A DNA stretch of 64,000 bases, from assembly GCF_001258055.1 (NCBI RefSeq), contig NZ_CVRM01000037.1, forward strand, positions 1 to 64,000. The letters run 5' to 3'. The stretch is from Phaeobacter italicus (GTDB lineage: Bacteria; Pseudomonadota; Alphaproteobacteria; Rhodobacterales; Rhodobacteraceae). Positions 17,932-26,989 of this stretch are shown piece by piece. How positions within the stretch are numbered: position 1 is the first letter of the stretch; each line of letters starts with the position of its first letter. The notes under the pieces were generated by a model. It made no database searches. It saw nothing but the letters and a program-made list of their open reading frames with translations, and was not told the DNA's origin. A program made the translations under genes and the position numbers.

Positions 17932-18522
17932 ATGGCCGTTTTGTCAAAACTCCCCTGTATTGCTGTTGCCGGAAGCCTCACGCTGGGCGCCGGTTCGGCC
18001 TGGGCGAGTGAGTATTGGGAATATCAGGATTGGTCCGTCGCCGTCGAAGAGCGGATCACAGAGGAACACGACTGGCGCGATTGCAGCGCCTGGACCGGGG
18101 GCGACGGAGAGCCGATCATCCGGCTGGAAGTCACCCGCGACGATATCGGCCCGCCGGAAACCTACCCGCAGCTGCACTACCGCGAGATCGCGCCGCGGCA
18201 ATACCCCACGCATGTGGTGCACGGTCAGGCCGTCGGCTTTGTCATTGACCGGCAGGCCGTGTTCTATGCCATCGCGGATGGCGACATCAACGACGAGGGT
18301 CTGGCCGAGGTGACGGCCCTGGCGCGCTGGAATGATGCGCTGAACCTGATCCGCTGGATGCAAGCCGGCACGACGCTGGATGTCCATATCGTGCGGCCCT
18401 ACGACGGGGGCGAAACCGCGTTGCGGGCGTCTTTGGCGGGGTTCACTGCGGCCTATGGCAAGATGATGGACGAATGCGGCTTTCCGCTGGAACTGCGCGA
18501 GCTGGAGATCGACTACAACTGA
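17932..18522 (+). CDS. Exported protein of unknown function
   Basis: A 196-residue protein with a clear Sec signal peptide: hydrophobic core about residues 8-22 and a likely cleavage after GSAWA, giving a mature N-terminus SEYWEYQDW. The mature part is acidic and mixed in structure, with two cysteines (in DWRDCSAW and MDECGFPLEL) that could form a disulfide in the periplasm. No enzyme motif was recognised. The ATG is preceded by GTGAGGA. The two palindromes just upstream suggest specific regulation. Confidence 0.75.
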   Translation: MAVLSKLPCIAVAGSLTLGAGSAWASEYWEYQDWSVAVEERITEEHDWRDCSAWTGGDGEPIIRLEVTRDDIGPPETYPQLHYREIAPRQYPTHVVHGQAVGFVIDRQAVFYAIADGDINDEGLAEVTALARWNDALNLIRWMQAGTTLDVHIVRPYDGGETALRASLAGFTAAYGKMMDECGFPLELRELEIDYN

Positions 18523-18570
18523 CAAACGCGGCTGATCCCATAGAAAGGCAACGCGTGGCAGCAGGCATGA

Positions 18571-18604
18571 AAAAGCCCCCTGCGCGGATACGCAGAGGGC
18601 TGAT
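18571..18604 (-). terminator. Terminator after efp
   Basis: Read on the minus strand, the hairpin AGCCCTCTGCG ... CGCAGGGGGCT (one mismatch) is followed by TTTTT. It lies between efp and the convergent exported-protein gene. Confidence 0.75.
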
Positions 18605-18624
18605 CTTGTGGAATTTTTCGACGC

Positions 18625-19188
18625 TTAGGCGCGTTCGGAATATTCCATTGTCTCGGTGTTCACGACGATCATTTCGTCCTGACCCACGAAGGGCGGCACC
18701 ATGACCTTGACGCCATTGTCCAGGATCGCGGGCTTGAAGGAGTTTGCAGCAGTCTGACCTTTGACGACCGGCTCGGTCTCGACGATCTTGCAGGTGACTT
18801 TCTGCGGCACGGTGGCGTTCAGCGCTTCGGATTCGTAGAATTCCACAACGATGGTCATGCCGTCCTGCAGGAACGGGCGACGATCGCCCAAGAGGTCTGC
18901 GGGCAGTTCGATCTGCTCGTAGGTTTCGGAGTCCATGAACACCAGCATGCCGTCGCTCTCATAGAGGAACTGCTGGTCTTTCTGCTCCAGACGTACGCGC
19001 TCCACCTTGTCTGCGGAACGGAAACGTTCGTTCAGTTTGGAGCCGTTGCGCAGGTTGCGCATCTCGACCTGGGCGAAGGCCCCGCCTTTGCCGGGCTTGA
19101 CGTGGTCGACCTTAACGGCGGCCCAGAGCCCGCCATTGTGCTCCAGCACGTTGCCGGGGCGGATCTCGTTACCGTTGATTTTAGGCAT
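18625..19188 (-). CDS. efp: Elongation factor P
   Basis: Translation factor that relieves ribosome stalling at proline stretches. It has 187 residues and the three-domain layout. The tip loop [12 protein letters not shown] carries K34, the position modified in EF-P proteins that use EpmA-type lysylation. The C-terminus [24 protein letters not shown] is typical. The gene stands alone, with its own terminator. Confidence 0.97.
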   Translation of the reverse strand: MPKINGNEIRPGNVLEHNGGLWAAVKVDHVKPGKGGAFAQVEMRNLRNGSKLNERFRSADKVERVRLEQKDQQFLYESDGMLVFMDSETYEQIELPADLLGDRRPFLQDGMTIVVEFYESEALNATVPQKVTCKIVETEPVVKGQTAANSFKPAILDNGVKVMVPPFVGQDEMIVVNTETMEYSERA

Positions 19189-19404
19189 ATCAAAAATCCC
19201 TCTCGGGTGGTTGATGAACTGTTAACCGCCCCTATATCTGGCAGGAAGTAGGCTGGCAAGACAACGATATGTCGTGTGCGATCGCACAAAGCTATGCAAA
19301 ATGCGCATAAAAGATATGCATATGCAGGCTATCCGAATCGTCACATTTCCGCCATAAGGAGCGCCACGCCGAAATTGCAATAGCAAGAACAAAAAGGAAG
19401 CAAG

Positions 19405-19722
19405 ATGCGAGATTTCGTTGACGGCACCGCATATAACAATGAGCAAGGTAACCGGGCACGCAAGCTGTTTGCTGCGGTTGTTCTGGCTGCGCTTGACGAT
19501 GCGATCGCCGATGACAAGAAATATGGCAACGGCCCGGAGCAGATTGCCCGCTGGGCACGGTCGCGTGATGGCCGTGAAGTACTGAGCTGTGCAGGCATCG
19601 ACCCCAACGAGCGTGTGGTCAGTGGCCTGATGGAATTTGTTGGCCGCGGTGTGCGGACCTCTGTCGCGCTGTCGCGCGAAGAAAGCGAACGTCGCAACGC
19701 GGCGCAGGCCGAAGCTGCCTGA
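19405..19722 (+). CDS. Small conserved protein of unknown function
   Basis: A 105-residue cytoplasmic protein (MRDFVDGTAYNNEQGNRARK...) rich in charged residues and predicted helices. I recognise it as a family common in Rhodobacterales (possibly DUF6280) without a known role. There is no signal peptide or membrane segment, and one cysteine (VLSCAGIDP). The gene is monocistronic, with a strong terminator directly behind it and a long AT-rich leader that includes the palindrome ATATGCATAT near 19314. Confidence 0.75.
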   Translation: MRDFVDGTAYNNEQGNRARKLFAAVVLAALDDAIADDKKYGNGPEQIARWARSRDGREVLSCAGIDPNERVVSGLMEFVGRGVRTSVALSREESERRNAAQAEAA

Positions 19723-19756
19723 TTTACAGACCTGCCAGTCTGGGACAGAAAACCTG

Positions 19757-19790
19757 TCAAAAAAGCGCGCCCGGGGGGGCGCGTTTTTTC
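19757..19790 (+). terminator. Terminator after the 105-residue gene
   Basis: Hairpin CGCGCCC GGG GGGCGCG flanked by A-run and T-run (TTTTTT). It may also act in reverse. Confidence 0.88.
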
Positions 19791-19909
19791 TTTTGGGGAT
19801 GGCGGTTTCATGGTCGATTAGGCCGCTCGTCGGGCTTTTCAGCGCGGGAAAAATCCGCCATGGCTGAGAGCTGAGACACAGACCCATCAACAGCGCAAAA
19901 GAGGCGGCC

Positions 19910-21367
19910 ATGACAGCACGGGCCATCATGATCCAGGGAACCGGCAGCAACGTCGGCAAATCGATGATCGTTGCGGGGCTGGCGCGCGCCTTTGTGCGCC
20001 GGGGCCTGTCGGTGGCCCCGTTCAAGCCGCAAAACATGTCGAACAATGCGGCTGTGACGCCCGAAGGCGGAGAGATCGGCCGGGCGCAGGCCCTGCAGGC
20101 ACGCGCCGCGATGCGCCCGCCCCATACCGACATGAACCCTGTCCTGCTGAAACCCGAAACAGACACCGGCGCGCAGGTGATCGTGCAGGGCAAACGCCGT
20201 GGCACGCAGGCGGCCGGGTCTTTCATGCGCGACAAGACCGGTCTGCTGGAGGCCGCGCTGGAGAGCTTTCACCGGCTGGCGGCGGATGTGGATCTGGTCC
20301 TGATCGAAGGTGCGGGCTCTCCTGCGGAAACCAACCTGCGCAAGAACGACATTGCCAACATGGGCTTTGCCTGCGCGGCAGATGTGCCGGTGGTTTTGGT
20401 TGGCGACATCCACCGTGGCGGCGTGATTGCGCAGATCGTGGGCACCCATGCCGTGCTGGAGCCGCAGGACCTGGCGCGCGTCAAGGGCTTTGCCGTCAAC
20501 CGCTTTCGCGGAGATCGCAGCCTGTTTGATGCGGGTCGCGATGATATCGCCGCGCGCACCGGATGGCCGTCGATGGGGGTGATCCCGTGGTTCTGGGACG
20601 CCTGGAAGCTGCCTGCCGAGGACATGATGGACATCGCATCACGCCCCGGCGGCGCCTGCAAGATCGTGGTGCCCCAGCTGGAGCGGATGGCCAATTTCGA
20701 TGATCTCGATCCATTGGCCGCAGAACCGAATGTCACGGTTGAAATCATACCCGCAGGTCGGCCCCTGCCCGGTGACGCGGATCTGGTGCTGATCCCCGGC
20801 AGCAAATCCACCATCGGCGATCTGGCCTATCTGCGGGCGCAGGGCTGGGATATTGATATCCTCGCCCACCACCGCCGTGGCGGTCATGTGATGGGCCTGT
20901 GCGGCGGCTATCAGATTCTGGGCAAGACCATTGATGACCCTGAAGGGGTCGATGGTCGCCCCGGCAAGGTCGAGGGCCTTGGGTTGTTGGATGTCCATAC
21001 GGTGATGGCCGGCGAAAAGCGTGTCACCCTGACCGAGGCAGTGACCCGTGATGGCAACCTGCCGGTCAGCGGCTATGAAATCCACATGGGCCGCACGGAC
21101 GGGCCGGATTGTGCGCGTGCGTGGCTCAGCATTGAGGGGCGTCTGGAGGGGGCGGCCTCTCGCGATGGGCGGGTGCGGGGCTCGTACCTGCATGGGCTGT
21201 TTTCGGCAGATGCCTTTCGGGCCAGCTTTCTTGGTCAGCTGGGGGTCGAGAGCCTTACCGGTTATGACGACGGGGTCGAGGCCACGCTGGATGCGCTGGC
21301 CGATCACCTGGAAGAGTTCATGGATCTGGACCAGCTTCTTGAACTGGCAGAGCCGGTTGCTGGCTAA
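19910..21367 (+). CDS. cobQ: Cobyric acid synthase
   Basis: ATP- and glutamine-dependent amidation of four side chains of adenosylcobyrinate a,c-diamide in B12 synthesis. The protein has 485 residues. The N-terminal synthetase domain starts with [21 protein letters not shown] and [13 protein letters not shown]. The C-terminal amidotransferase has [15 protein letters not shown] with the nucleophilic Cys and GSYLHGLF with the His. It stands alone here. I saw no B12-riboswitch core in the 187 bases before it. Confidence 0.97.
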   Translation: MTARAIMIQGTGSNVGKSMIVAGLARAFVRRGLSVAPFKPQNMSNNAAVTPEGGEIGRAQALQARAAMRPPHTDMNPVLLKPETDTGAQVIVQGKRRGTQAAGSFMRDKTGLLEAALESFHRLAADVDLVLIEGAGSPAETNLRKNDIANMGFACAADVPVVLVGDIHRGGVIAQIVGTHAVLEPQDLARVKGFAVNRFRGDRSLFDAGRDDIAARTGWPSMGVIPWFWDAWKLPAEDMMDIASRPGGACKIVVPQLERMANFDDLDPLAAEPNVTVEIIPAGRPLPGDADLVLIPGSKSTIGDLAYLRAQGWDIDILAHHRRGGHVMGLCGGYQILGKTIDDPEGVDGRPGKVEGLGLLDVHTVMAGEKRVTLTEAVTRDGNLPVSGYEIHMGRTDGPDCARAWLSIEGRLEGAASRDGRVRGSYLHGLFSADAFRASFLGQLGVESLTGYDDGVEATLDALADHLEEFMDLDQLLELAEPVAG

Positions 21368-21423
21368 CCCCTGAAGGGCAATACCTGTGGACAGGTGCCA
21401 CAGCTCCGTAAGCTGCGTGCGCG

Positions 21424-22758
21424 TTACAGGAGATCCTGCGCCGACAAGGCGCGCTGGATTTCACGGCGCACCAGTTTGCGCACGTTGCGCGTGATCCGCT
21501 CGCCCAAGGCGCCCTGCAGTTCAGCGCGCACGATATCGGCAACCAGTTCGCGCAGGCTTTCCTCATCAAGGATGCTGTCTTCTGCGGCGAGCTGGTCCAT
21601 CGCGACGTCTGTCACGGCCTGCTCTGCAATCTGGCTGGCACCATCTACTGTGGCGGGATCTGCCGGGGATGTCTGTGCCGGTTCGGAAAGAACCAGAGGT
21701 TCTGGCTGTGGATCAGGCTGGCGCGGCTCTGCCTCTGCGGAGGTGGGCGCCGACATCTCAGCAACTGGGCTGTCCATTTGCGCAACCGGCGTCGCGGTCG
21801 GTTCTGCTGTCACGTCAGCCTCTGCCAAGGGGTCAGCGGTGACATCCGTCGTGGGCTCGGCAGGGTCGGTGTCGGCCCATTGCAGCGGTTCAAGATCGGA
21901 GCCGGCATAAGGCGTGTCCCGGCTTCCATCCGGCTCCCACAAAACGGGGCGCGCGGCGTTGGCGGCCTCCATCTCAGCGAGTTTCTGAACCACCGCACCA
22001 ATTTTGGGATTGAGCTGACCTGCGGGTTTGGGCGTGCTGTCGCGGCTGGGCGCAACGCCTGCGGCCTCAAACAGGGTAGAGTTCGGATCCGCCCAAGGCG
22101 CGTCCTCTGACGGGGATGGCTTGGGGGTGGTGGCTTCGCTCAGGCTGTCATCTGTGACGATATCTGCCGCCTGCACCGTTTCAGCCACCTCTTCTACCGC
22201 CTCATCAGCCGGGGCTTCTGCGGGATCTGCATCAGGGGTCGCCTGAAAGACAATCGTGTCCGCGCTGTGATCGATGCCGTGATCTGTCGCCGCTTCGTCG
22301 TCCGGACCCGGTTCATCACCGCGCGGCGTTGCGGCCTGCAGACCTTGGAAAAAGGCGAGATCCTCGTTGTCGGGATCATTGTCATGCAAGGCGGGTGCAG
22401 CAGCGGGCGCAATCGGCACCGTCTCGGCCACAGGGGCGTCGCCAACCGGGATGTCCTGCAAAGGGGCCTGACCAGTGTCCTGCAGGGGGCTGGTGGCGAC
22501 CGGCGTTGTCGGGGGTGTCGGCGCATCCTCTGTCTGCAGGCGATTTTCCGGAACCCGCAGAGCTGGGGTCAGGACCAGTCGGGTGACAGGTGCCTTGGGG
22601 CGGGGATCAGCCGTTGCCTCGGCAACGCGGGCGGCAGTGCCATTGCGCCGCCCTGCCCCGTGGTCCGGATTGCGATCCGCGCGGTTGTCTTCGCTCACCA
22701 AACGGCGGATCGACGACAGCACGTCTTCAATTTCTGTCTGCGTAACCGGTTCCGACAT
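21424..22758 (-). CDS. PopZ-like acidic, proline-rich protein
   Basis: A 444-residue protein with three parts: a short N-terminal helix (TQTEIEDVLSSIRRLVSED, residues 6-24), a long acidic Pro/Ala/Glu-rich region predicted disordered (about 25-370), and a C-terminal helical segment (ILDEESLRELVADIVRAEL then GERITRNVRKLVRREIQRAL). The layout, and especially the EIEDVLSSIRR-type opening and the basic C-terminal helix, match the polar organiser PopZ (DUF2497), which self-assembles at the cell pole in other alphaproteobacteria. Similarity outside the ends is too low to be certain. It lies between cobQ and tolC. Confidence 0.6.
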   Translation of the reverse strand: MSEPVTQTEIEDVLSSIRRLVSEDNRADRNPDHGAGRRNGTAARVAEATADPRPKAPVTRLVLTPALRVPENRLQTEDAPTPPTTPVATSPLQDTGQAPLQDIPVGDAPVAETVPIAPAAAPALHDNDPDNEDLAFFQGLQAATPRGDEPGPDDEAATDHGIDHSADTIVFQATPDADPAEAPADEAVEEVAETVQAADIVTDDSLSEATTPKPSPSEDAPWADPNSTLFEAAGVAPSRDSTPKPAGQLNPKIGAVVQKLAEMEAANAARPVLWEPDGSRDTPYAGSDLEPLQWADTDPAEPTTDVTADPLAEADVTAEPTATPVAQMDSPVAEMSAPTSAEAEPRQPDPQPEPLVLSEPAQTSPADPATVDGASQIAEQAVTDVAMDQLAAEDSILDEESLRELVADIVRAELQGALGERITRNVRKLVRREIQRALSAQDLL

Positions 22759-22877
22759 TTTTGCCTATCACTCTCGCCTCTTACCTCTGAGTGTAGCCGC
22801 CCGCCCGCGCGCAGACAACCGTGTGGATAAACACAATATTAAAGGTCAGGGTGACCTGCATTTCGGGCTGCAGACAG

Positions 22878-22908
22878 AAAACGACCCGCCAGAGGCGGGC
22901 CGTTTCGT
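22878..22908 (-). terminator. Terminator after tolC
   Basis: On the minus strand AACGGCCCGCC-TCTG-GGCGGGTCGTT, one internal mismatch, followed by TTTC. It is of moderate strength. Confidence 0.6.
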
Positions 22909-22945
22909 CAGTCGTGCAGACTGGCTGATTTTCGGGCGGCAGTGC

Positions 22946-24364
22946 TTATTGCTTGCCCAAAGCGCGCATGACGCGGTCCAGATCCTTGCTGCGCTGGCTT
23001 ACGTGGGCTGGCGCGTCCTTTACCAGGTTGTAGTAAAGGGTCGGATCGTAGATTTCGACCGCAAGGCCCAGATGCTCTGCCGTCAGCAGGCCCTGTGCCT
23101 GCAGCAGCGCATAGGCCGCCAAGGCCTGATTGGCGCGGGCCTGAACGCTCGCGGTCTGAGCTGCGAGCAGTTCCTGTTCAGCCTGCAGCACATCCAGCGT
23201 GGTCCGCGCGCCCAGAGTTGCCTCCTCGCGGATGCCGTCAAACGCCACGCGCGCGGCGCGCACACGTTCGTTGGACGAGCGCAAGCTGGCACGGGCGGTG
23301 TCCAATGCCACATACGCCGCAGCAACATCCTGTGTCACGGCCCGTTGGTTCGTGATCAGCGCACCGCGTTCTGCCTGCAGGCGGGCGATGCTGGCGCGAC
23401 GGGCCGATGCCACGGAACCACCGGCATAGAGCCGCTGTGCCAGGGTCAGGCTGGCGCTGGAAGAATCACGCGTGCCGGGGCCGGTGGCGTTTTCCGCATG
23501 CGCAATGTTGGCGCGGAACGTGACCGTCGGGCCCAGACCACGGCCTGCGCTTTGGGCTGCGAAATCGGCTGCTTTGACCGCGTGTTGCTGGGCAAGAATG
23601 GTTGGATGGTTGCGCATGGCGATGGACTCGGCCGCTTGCAGCGAGGCGACGCGTTGGGGCAAGGGCGGCTGACCGGCAATGCGGCCCGGCTTGCTGCCGA
23701 CGGCCTGCACATAGACCGCCTGCGCATCCAGCAACGCGCCCCGGCTTTCGGTGAGGCTCGCCTGGGCGGCGGCAACCCGGCTTTCGGCAAGGGCGACATC
23801 GGTGCGTGTCACCTCGCCCACCTCAAACCGGTCGTTGGCGGCGCGCAGTTCTTCCTGCAAAAGCCGCAGGTTGTTGGACCGCAGGGCAACATTGTCCTGT
23901 TGCAGCAACACGTTCACATAGGCCTGCACGGCCGCAAAGAGAACCTGCTGTTCGATGTCAATCAGCGCCTGACGGGTGGCCAGAACCGTTTCCTGTGCAG
24001 CCATCTGGCTGAGGCGGGAAACCCCATTGTCAAACAGCAGCCACGACACATCAATGCCGGTGGACACGGTTGTGTCATGGTTGGAGGACGCCCCGCCCGT
24101 AAAGCCGTTGCGCAGGTAATTGCGCTCTGCCCGCGCGACCCAATCGACCACCGGGCGCAGACGTGCAACCGCAGCCGCGACGTTTTCGTCCGTTGCCCGC
24201 AACAGGGCGCGGTTTTGTTCCAACAGGCCGCTGGTCTTGTAGGCGCCGATCATGGCATCCGACAGGTTGTCGGCAGCAGCCCCCTTGGGCGCGCCAAGCA
24301 ACATCGCGGCCCCCCCAGCAAAAACAAACGCCTTGAACAGCTTTGCTGTCAATTTCTTGCCCAT
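22946..24364 (-). CDS. tolC: TolC-family outer-membrane channel
   Basis: Outer-membrane efflux/secretion channel (472 residues) that works with inner-membrane exporters. A signal peptide is visible (MGKKLTAKLFKAFVFAGGAAMLLGAPKGAAA). The rest shows the duplicated long coiled-coil pattern of TolC, with the conserved NNLRLLQEELRAANDRFEVGEVTRTDVALAES and its second-half partner around AFDGIREEATLGARTTLDVLQAEQELL. The ATG at 24364 has AGAGG upstream, better than the one ten codons earlier. A terminator separates it from pcm, so it is probably transcribed alone. Confidence 0.93.
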   Translation of the reverse strand: MGKKLTAKLFKAFVFAGGAAMLLGAPKGAAADNLSDAMIGAYKTSGLLEQNRALLRATDENVAAAVARLRPVVDWVARAERNYLRNGFTGGASSNHDTTVSTGIDVSWLLFDNGVSRLSQMAAQETVLATRQALIDIEQQVLFAAVQAYVNVLLQQDNVALRSNNLRLLQEELRAANDRFEVGEVTRTDVALAESRVAAAQASLTESRGALLDAQAVYVQAVGSKPGRIAGQPPLPQRVASLQAAESIAMRNHPTILAQQHAVKAADFAAQSAGRGLGPTVTFRANIAHAENATGPGTRDSSSASLTLAQRLYAGGSVASARRASIARLQAERGALITNQRAVTQDVAAAYVALDTARASLRSSNERVRAARVAFDGIREEATLGARTTLDVLQAEQELLAAQTASVQARANQALAAYALLQAQGLLTAEHLGLAVEIYDPTLYYNLVKDAPAHVSQRSKDLDRVMRALGKQ

Positions 24365-24447
24365 TTCGAGCCTCTTATAGTTGGTCCATCCCAAGTGACA
24401 GCCCCATCAAGAGCATGTCCGCCCAAAATACGCAGGCGTGTCCGGTC

Positions 24448-24478
24448 TTAAAAAGACCCCGGCCTGGTGGCCGGGGTT
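24448..24478 (-). terminator. Terminator after pcm
   Basis: Perfect stem ACCCCGGCC/GGCCGGGGT with a four-base loop (24456-24477). On the minus strand it is followed by CTTTTTA. Confidence 0.88.
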
Positions 24479-24496
24479 GATCTTATCCCATCACGC

Positions 24497-25150
24497 TCAG
24501 AGCGCGAATTCCTTGGCCGCTTCAAAGCCGGGCAGCACCGGGGCGCCCGCGTTGAAGGCCAGACGCCAGGAGATCTGATCGGCGGATTTGTAGCCGATCT
24601 TGACCTCACCCAATGCGCCGGACATGAAGATCGCGATAATGCGGCCCCCGTCCTTCAGCTGGTTCAGCAGCGCTTCGGGCATGGTTTCCACCCCACCCTG
24701 CACCATGATCACATCGTAGGGGCCGTGTTCCGCGGCGCCCTCTGCCAGCGCGCCGATGTGCACGATGGCGTTGTCGGCAGAGACCGCAGACAGCTGGTCC
24801 TGCGCCTCGCTTGCGAGGGATTCGTCGGCTTCGACGCCGATCACCATCTGCGCAACACGGGCCACGACAGCGGTGGAGTAACCCATGCCGCAGGCCACAT
24901 CGAGCACCAGCTCGTCGGGCTGCACGTCGATTGCATCCAGCATTTTGGCCAGCGTGCGCGGCTCAAGCAGGACGCGACCGGGCGCGATATCAATGTTGTT
25001 GTCGGCATAAGCGGCTTCACGCTGAGCATCCGCGACAAAAGCCTCGCGCGGGACAGCGAGCATGGCTTCGATGATCGGGAATTTCGTAACATCCGACGGG
25101 CGGATCTGCGTGTCGACCATCATGCGGCGACGTTCGGCGAAGTCAGTCAT
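24497..25150 (-). CDS. pcm: Protein-L-isoaspartate O-methyltransferase-like protein
   Basis: S-adenosylmethionine-dependent methyltransferase of the isoaspartyl-repair family, 217 residues. It has the opening MTDFAERRRMMVDTQIRPSDVT typical of alphaproteobacterial members, and the SAM-binding motif I as VLDVACGMGYSTAVVARVA with the acidic VIGVEADE following. The usual GTGSGY is here ACGMGYS. The chain lacks long extensions. It is transcribed toward tolC but ends in its own terminator. Confidence 0.88.
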   Translation of the reverse strand: MTDFAERRRMMVDTQIRPSDVTKFPIIEAMLAVPREAFVADAQREAAYADNNIDIAPGRVLLEPRTLAKMLDAIDVQPDELVLDVACGMGYSTAVVARVAQMVIGVEADESLASEAQDQLSAVSADNAIVHIGALAEGAAEHGPYDVIMVQGGVETMPEALLNQLKDGGRIIAIFMSGALGEVKIGYKSADQISWRLAFNAGAPVLPGFEAAKEFAL

Positions 25151-25255
25151 AAGCTAAACTCATCTGGTCAGTCTGTTGCTGTTGGTTGTGCCACATCCGG
25201 CAGGAGCCGGCAACGGGCGCAGGGGCTTTTTGCCCCGGTGTGGCGGCTGGGCCGC

Positions 25256-25780
25256 CTATTTCTTCTTGACGAATTTGGTGAGGATCACGATCCGCTGGCC
25301 TTCAACGCGGCCTTCGATGTGCTCTGGGTTGGCGGCCACCAGCGAAATGCCCCGCACCGCGGTGCCGCGTTTGGCGGTAAAGCCTGCGCCCTTGACCGGG
25401 AGATCCTTGATCAGCACCACGGTATCGCCTGCCACCAGCTCTGTGCCGTTGCTGTCGCGATGGGCGCCTGCGGCGCTGTCGTCCGTGGCCTCGACCCAGG
25501 CGCGCATGTCGTCCTCGAGCCACAGCTGGTCCGCCAGATCCCGCGCCCAGTCATGATCGGACAGCTGCGCCAGAAGCCGTGCCGAAAGCACCTGCACCGC
25601 GGGCCGCTCTGACCACATGGAGGACGCAAGGCAGCGCAGATGTGCAGGGTCCGGCGCGCCCTGCGCCGCCGCGAGACACGGCGCACACAGCGCGACATCG
25701 CCGTCCTGATCTGCGGGCGCGCCCGAAACGGTGTGGGTGACAAGCGGCGCATCGGCCGCGCATAGGGCGCAGGTGGGCAT
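25256..25780 (-). CDS. PhnA/YjdM-family zinc-ribbon protein
   Basis: A 174-residue protein with an N-terminal zinc ribbon (CALC at residues 4-7 and CAPC at about 32-35) and the C-terminal PhnA/YjdM domain (DSNGTELVAGDTVVLIKDLPVKGAGFTAKRGTAVRGI). The old link to alkylphosphonate use comes from gene neighbourhood in E. coli and is not proof of function. Here no phosphonate genes adjoin it. The protein is cytoplasmic, and its role is unknown. Confidence 0.85.
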   Translation of the reverse strand: MPTCALCAADAPLVTHTVSGAPADQDGDVALCAPCLAAAQGAPDPAHLRCLASSMWSERPAVQVLSARLLAQLSDHDWARDLADQLWLEDDMRAWVEATDDSAAGAHRDSNGTELVAGDTVVLIKDLPVKGAGFTAKRGTAVRGISLVAANPEHIEGRVEGQRIVILTKFVKKK

Positions 25781-25851
25781 ATGGGGGCTCCGTCAGATGG
25801 GTTGCCCCGCTTTAGGCGAGCGCGCGCAAAATGGAAAGCGCTGCGATGTCG

Positions 25852-26175
25852 CTAGCCTGCGCAGGCGGCACAGAAGCTGGTGCCGGGATGGGCCGCCAGA
25901 TGCCCCTCGGTGATGCGATCGCCACAGATGTTGCAGTAGCCGACAGAGCCCGCATCCACACGCGCAAGCGCCTGATCGATGTCGCGGCGCAGCTCTGCCC
26001 ATTGCTGGGCCAGGCAGTCCTGCTCGGCCACGGCAACCATCGATGCAACCTGCGCAGAGACCGTCCCCGTGACCGCCCCCGTGATCTTGGCGGCAGCCTT
26101 GGAGGTGGCGGGCTCTCCAACCGGTGTCTTGTCTGCGTTCTGCATGGCGGATTTGGCATCCCACGGTTTCAACAC
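25852..26175 (-). CDS. DksA/TraR-family zinc-finger protein
   Basis: A 107-residue protein with a helical N-terminal half and a four-cysteine zinc finger at the C-terminus (YCNICGDRITEGHLAAHPGTSFCAACAG), the pattern of DksA/TraR. It is shorter than DksA and lacks the acidic coiled-coil tip that I would require to call it a polymerase regulator, so the name is family-level only. Either the first Met or the Met at residue 11 could be the start. Confidence 0.82.
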   Translation of the reverse strand: MLKPWDAKSAMQNADKTPVGEPATSKAAAKITGAVTGTVSAQVASMVAVAEQDCLAQQWAELRRDIDQALARVDAGSVGYCNICGDRITEGHLAAHPGTSFCAACAG

Positions 26176-26517
26176 GGATCCTCCCCATTGTTGTCGCAGC
26201 CCGGCGGTGCCGCTGCTGCTGTGGTGCCGCGGCTAACGGGCTTGGTTGCTGGACACTGATGCAACCTATAGATGTTGACCGCCACGCGAAACTCACCGAA
26301 TTGGGGGAGGTCTGCAGGGGCGCGCGCGGCGCTGACGTGAGAGGGGCGCAAATCGGGGGCCGATGCGGGCGGGGCGCGCCCTTGCCTTTGGGGGAATGTG
26401 ACCCTTGCCGGGAATGTGACCCTTGCGCGGATGTGACCGGCAGAAGGCGCAGAGAGACTGGATCAGCGCCAGCGGGCTTGCTATCACCTAGGCAAGATCG
26501 AGCAAGGGAGACATGTG
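26176..26517. other. Intergenic region before the entericidin gene
   Basis: A 342-base gap between the divergent zinc-finger and entericidin genes. It holds an 18-bp repeat array at 26393-26436 and otherwise GC-rich sequence with no supportable gene. Confidence 0.6.
26393..26436. repeat. 18-bp tandem repeat, about 2.5 units
   Basis: GGAATGTGACCCTTGCC begins at 26393 and again at 26411. A third, shortened copy GGATGTGACC begins at 26429. It is about 80 bases before the entericidin start. Confidence 0.85.
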
Positions 26518-26667
26518 ATGACCCGATCCGCCCTCACCGGCCTCGCCCTCCTGGGGGCCGTTCTGGCGCTCAGCGCCTGTGAAACCACCAAAGGCGCCGG
26601 CCGCGACATCCAGAAAGCCGGCCAAGCCATCAGCGGCGCCGCACAGGACGTGCAGAACAGCCTCTGA
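26518..26667 (+). CDS. Entericidin-family small lipoprotein
   Basis: A 49-residue lipoprotein: signal MTRSALTGLALLGAVLALSAC with lipobox LSAC, then ETTKGAGRDIQKAGQAISGA, the conserved repeat-like body of entericidin A/B. It would be lipidated at the Cys and held in the envelope. Entericidins are linked to stress and stationary phase in enteric bacteria; whether that holds here is unknown. AAGGGAG precedes the ATG. A terminator follows within 25 bases. Confidence 0.88.
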   Translation: MTRSALTGLALLGAVLALSACETTKGAGRDIQKAGQAISGAAQDVQNSL

Positions 26668-26687
26668 TTTCAGTGAGGTTCAGGACA

Positions 26688-26728
26688 ACAGAACCGTCCG
26701 GCCCGAGGGGCTGGGCGGTTTTTTGTTG
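26688..26728 (+). terminator. Terminator after the entericidin gene
   Basis: Imperfect hairpin AACCGTCC ... GGGCGGTT followed by TTTTTT. Confidence 0.8.
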
Positions 26729-26777
26729 GCTCGCCGGGGTCGTGTGACATCGCAGGGGAGAAGTGTCTGGCGTTTTT

Positions 26778-26820
26778 GGGGGGTGCGAAGCGCCCTCCCC
26801 CGTTTACCAAAGGCAAACCT
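26778..26820 (+). repeat. Partial copy of the structured intergenic repeat
   Basis: GGGTGCG-AAG-CGCCCTCCCCC hairpin followed by GTTTACCAAAGGCAAACC. The same two blocks occur in the copy at 62083, but the outer stem and the terminal hairpin are missing here. Confidence 0.65.
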
Positions 26821-26866
26821 GTGCTGTGTTGGAGTGATTTCCTCGGACCAGCGTGAAAACCACAAA

Positions 26867-26944
26867 GGGCAGCGCCTGACCCTGGGTGGGTGCGAAGCGC
26901 CCTCCCGGGGGGAGGGTCGGGCGCTGCCCGGTCTAGCGACCGGG
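26867..26944 (+). repeat. Structured intergenic repeat, copy A
   Basis: About 78 bases. An outer stem GGGCAGCGCC (26867-26876) pairs with GGCGCTGCCC (26920-26929), extended by TGACCC/GGGTC. An inner hairpin is GGGTGCG-AAG-CGCCCTCCC, and a terminal hairpin is CCCGGTC-TAGC-GACCGGG (26927-26944). Similar copies in the same orientation are at 27941 and 62083. It lies 45 bases after the stop of the minus-strand DUF3800 gene. Confidence 0.85.
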
Positions 26945-26989
26945 TGTGAGAGACGGAAACGCATTCGACTAAAAGCGTTTGTTAAGCGG

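Noticed and set aside
19723-19909. Possible B12 riboswitch before cobQ
   Set aside because: The region is short and lacks the recognisable B12-box core; only a terminator of the previous gene is present.
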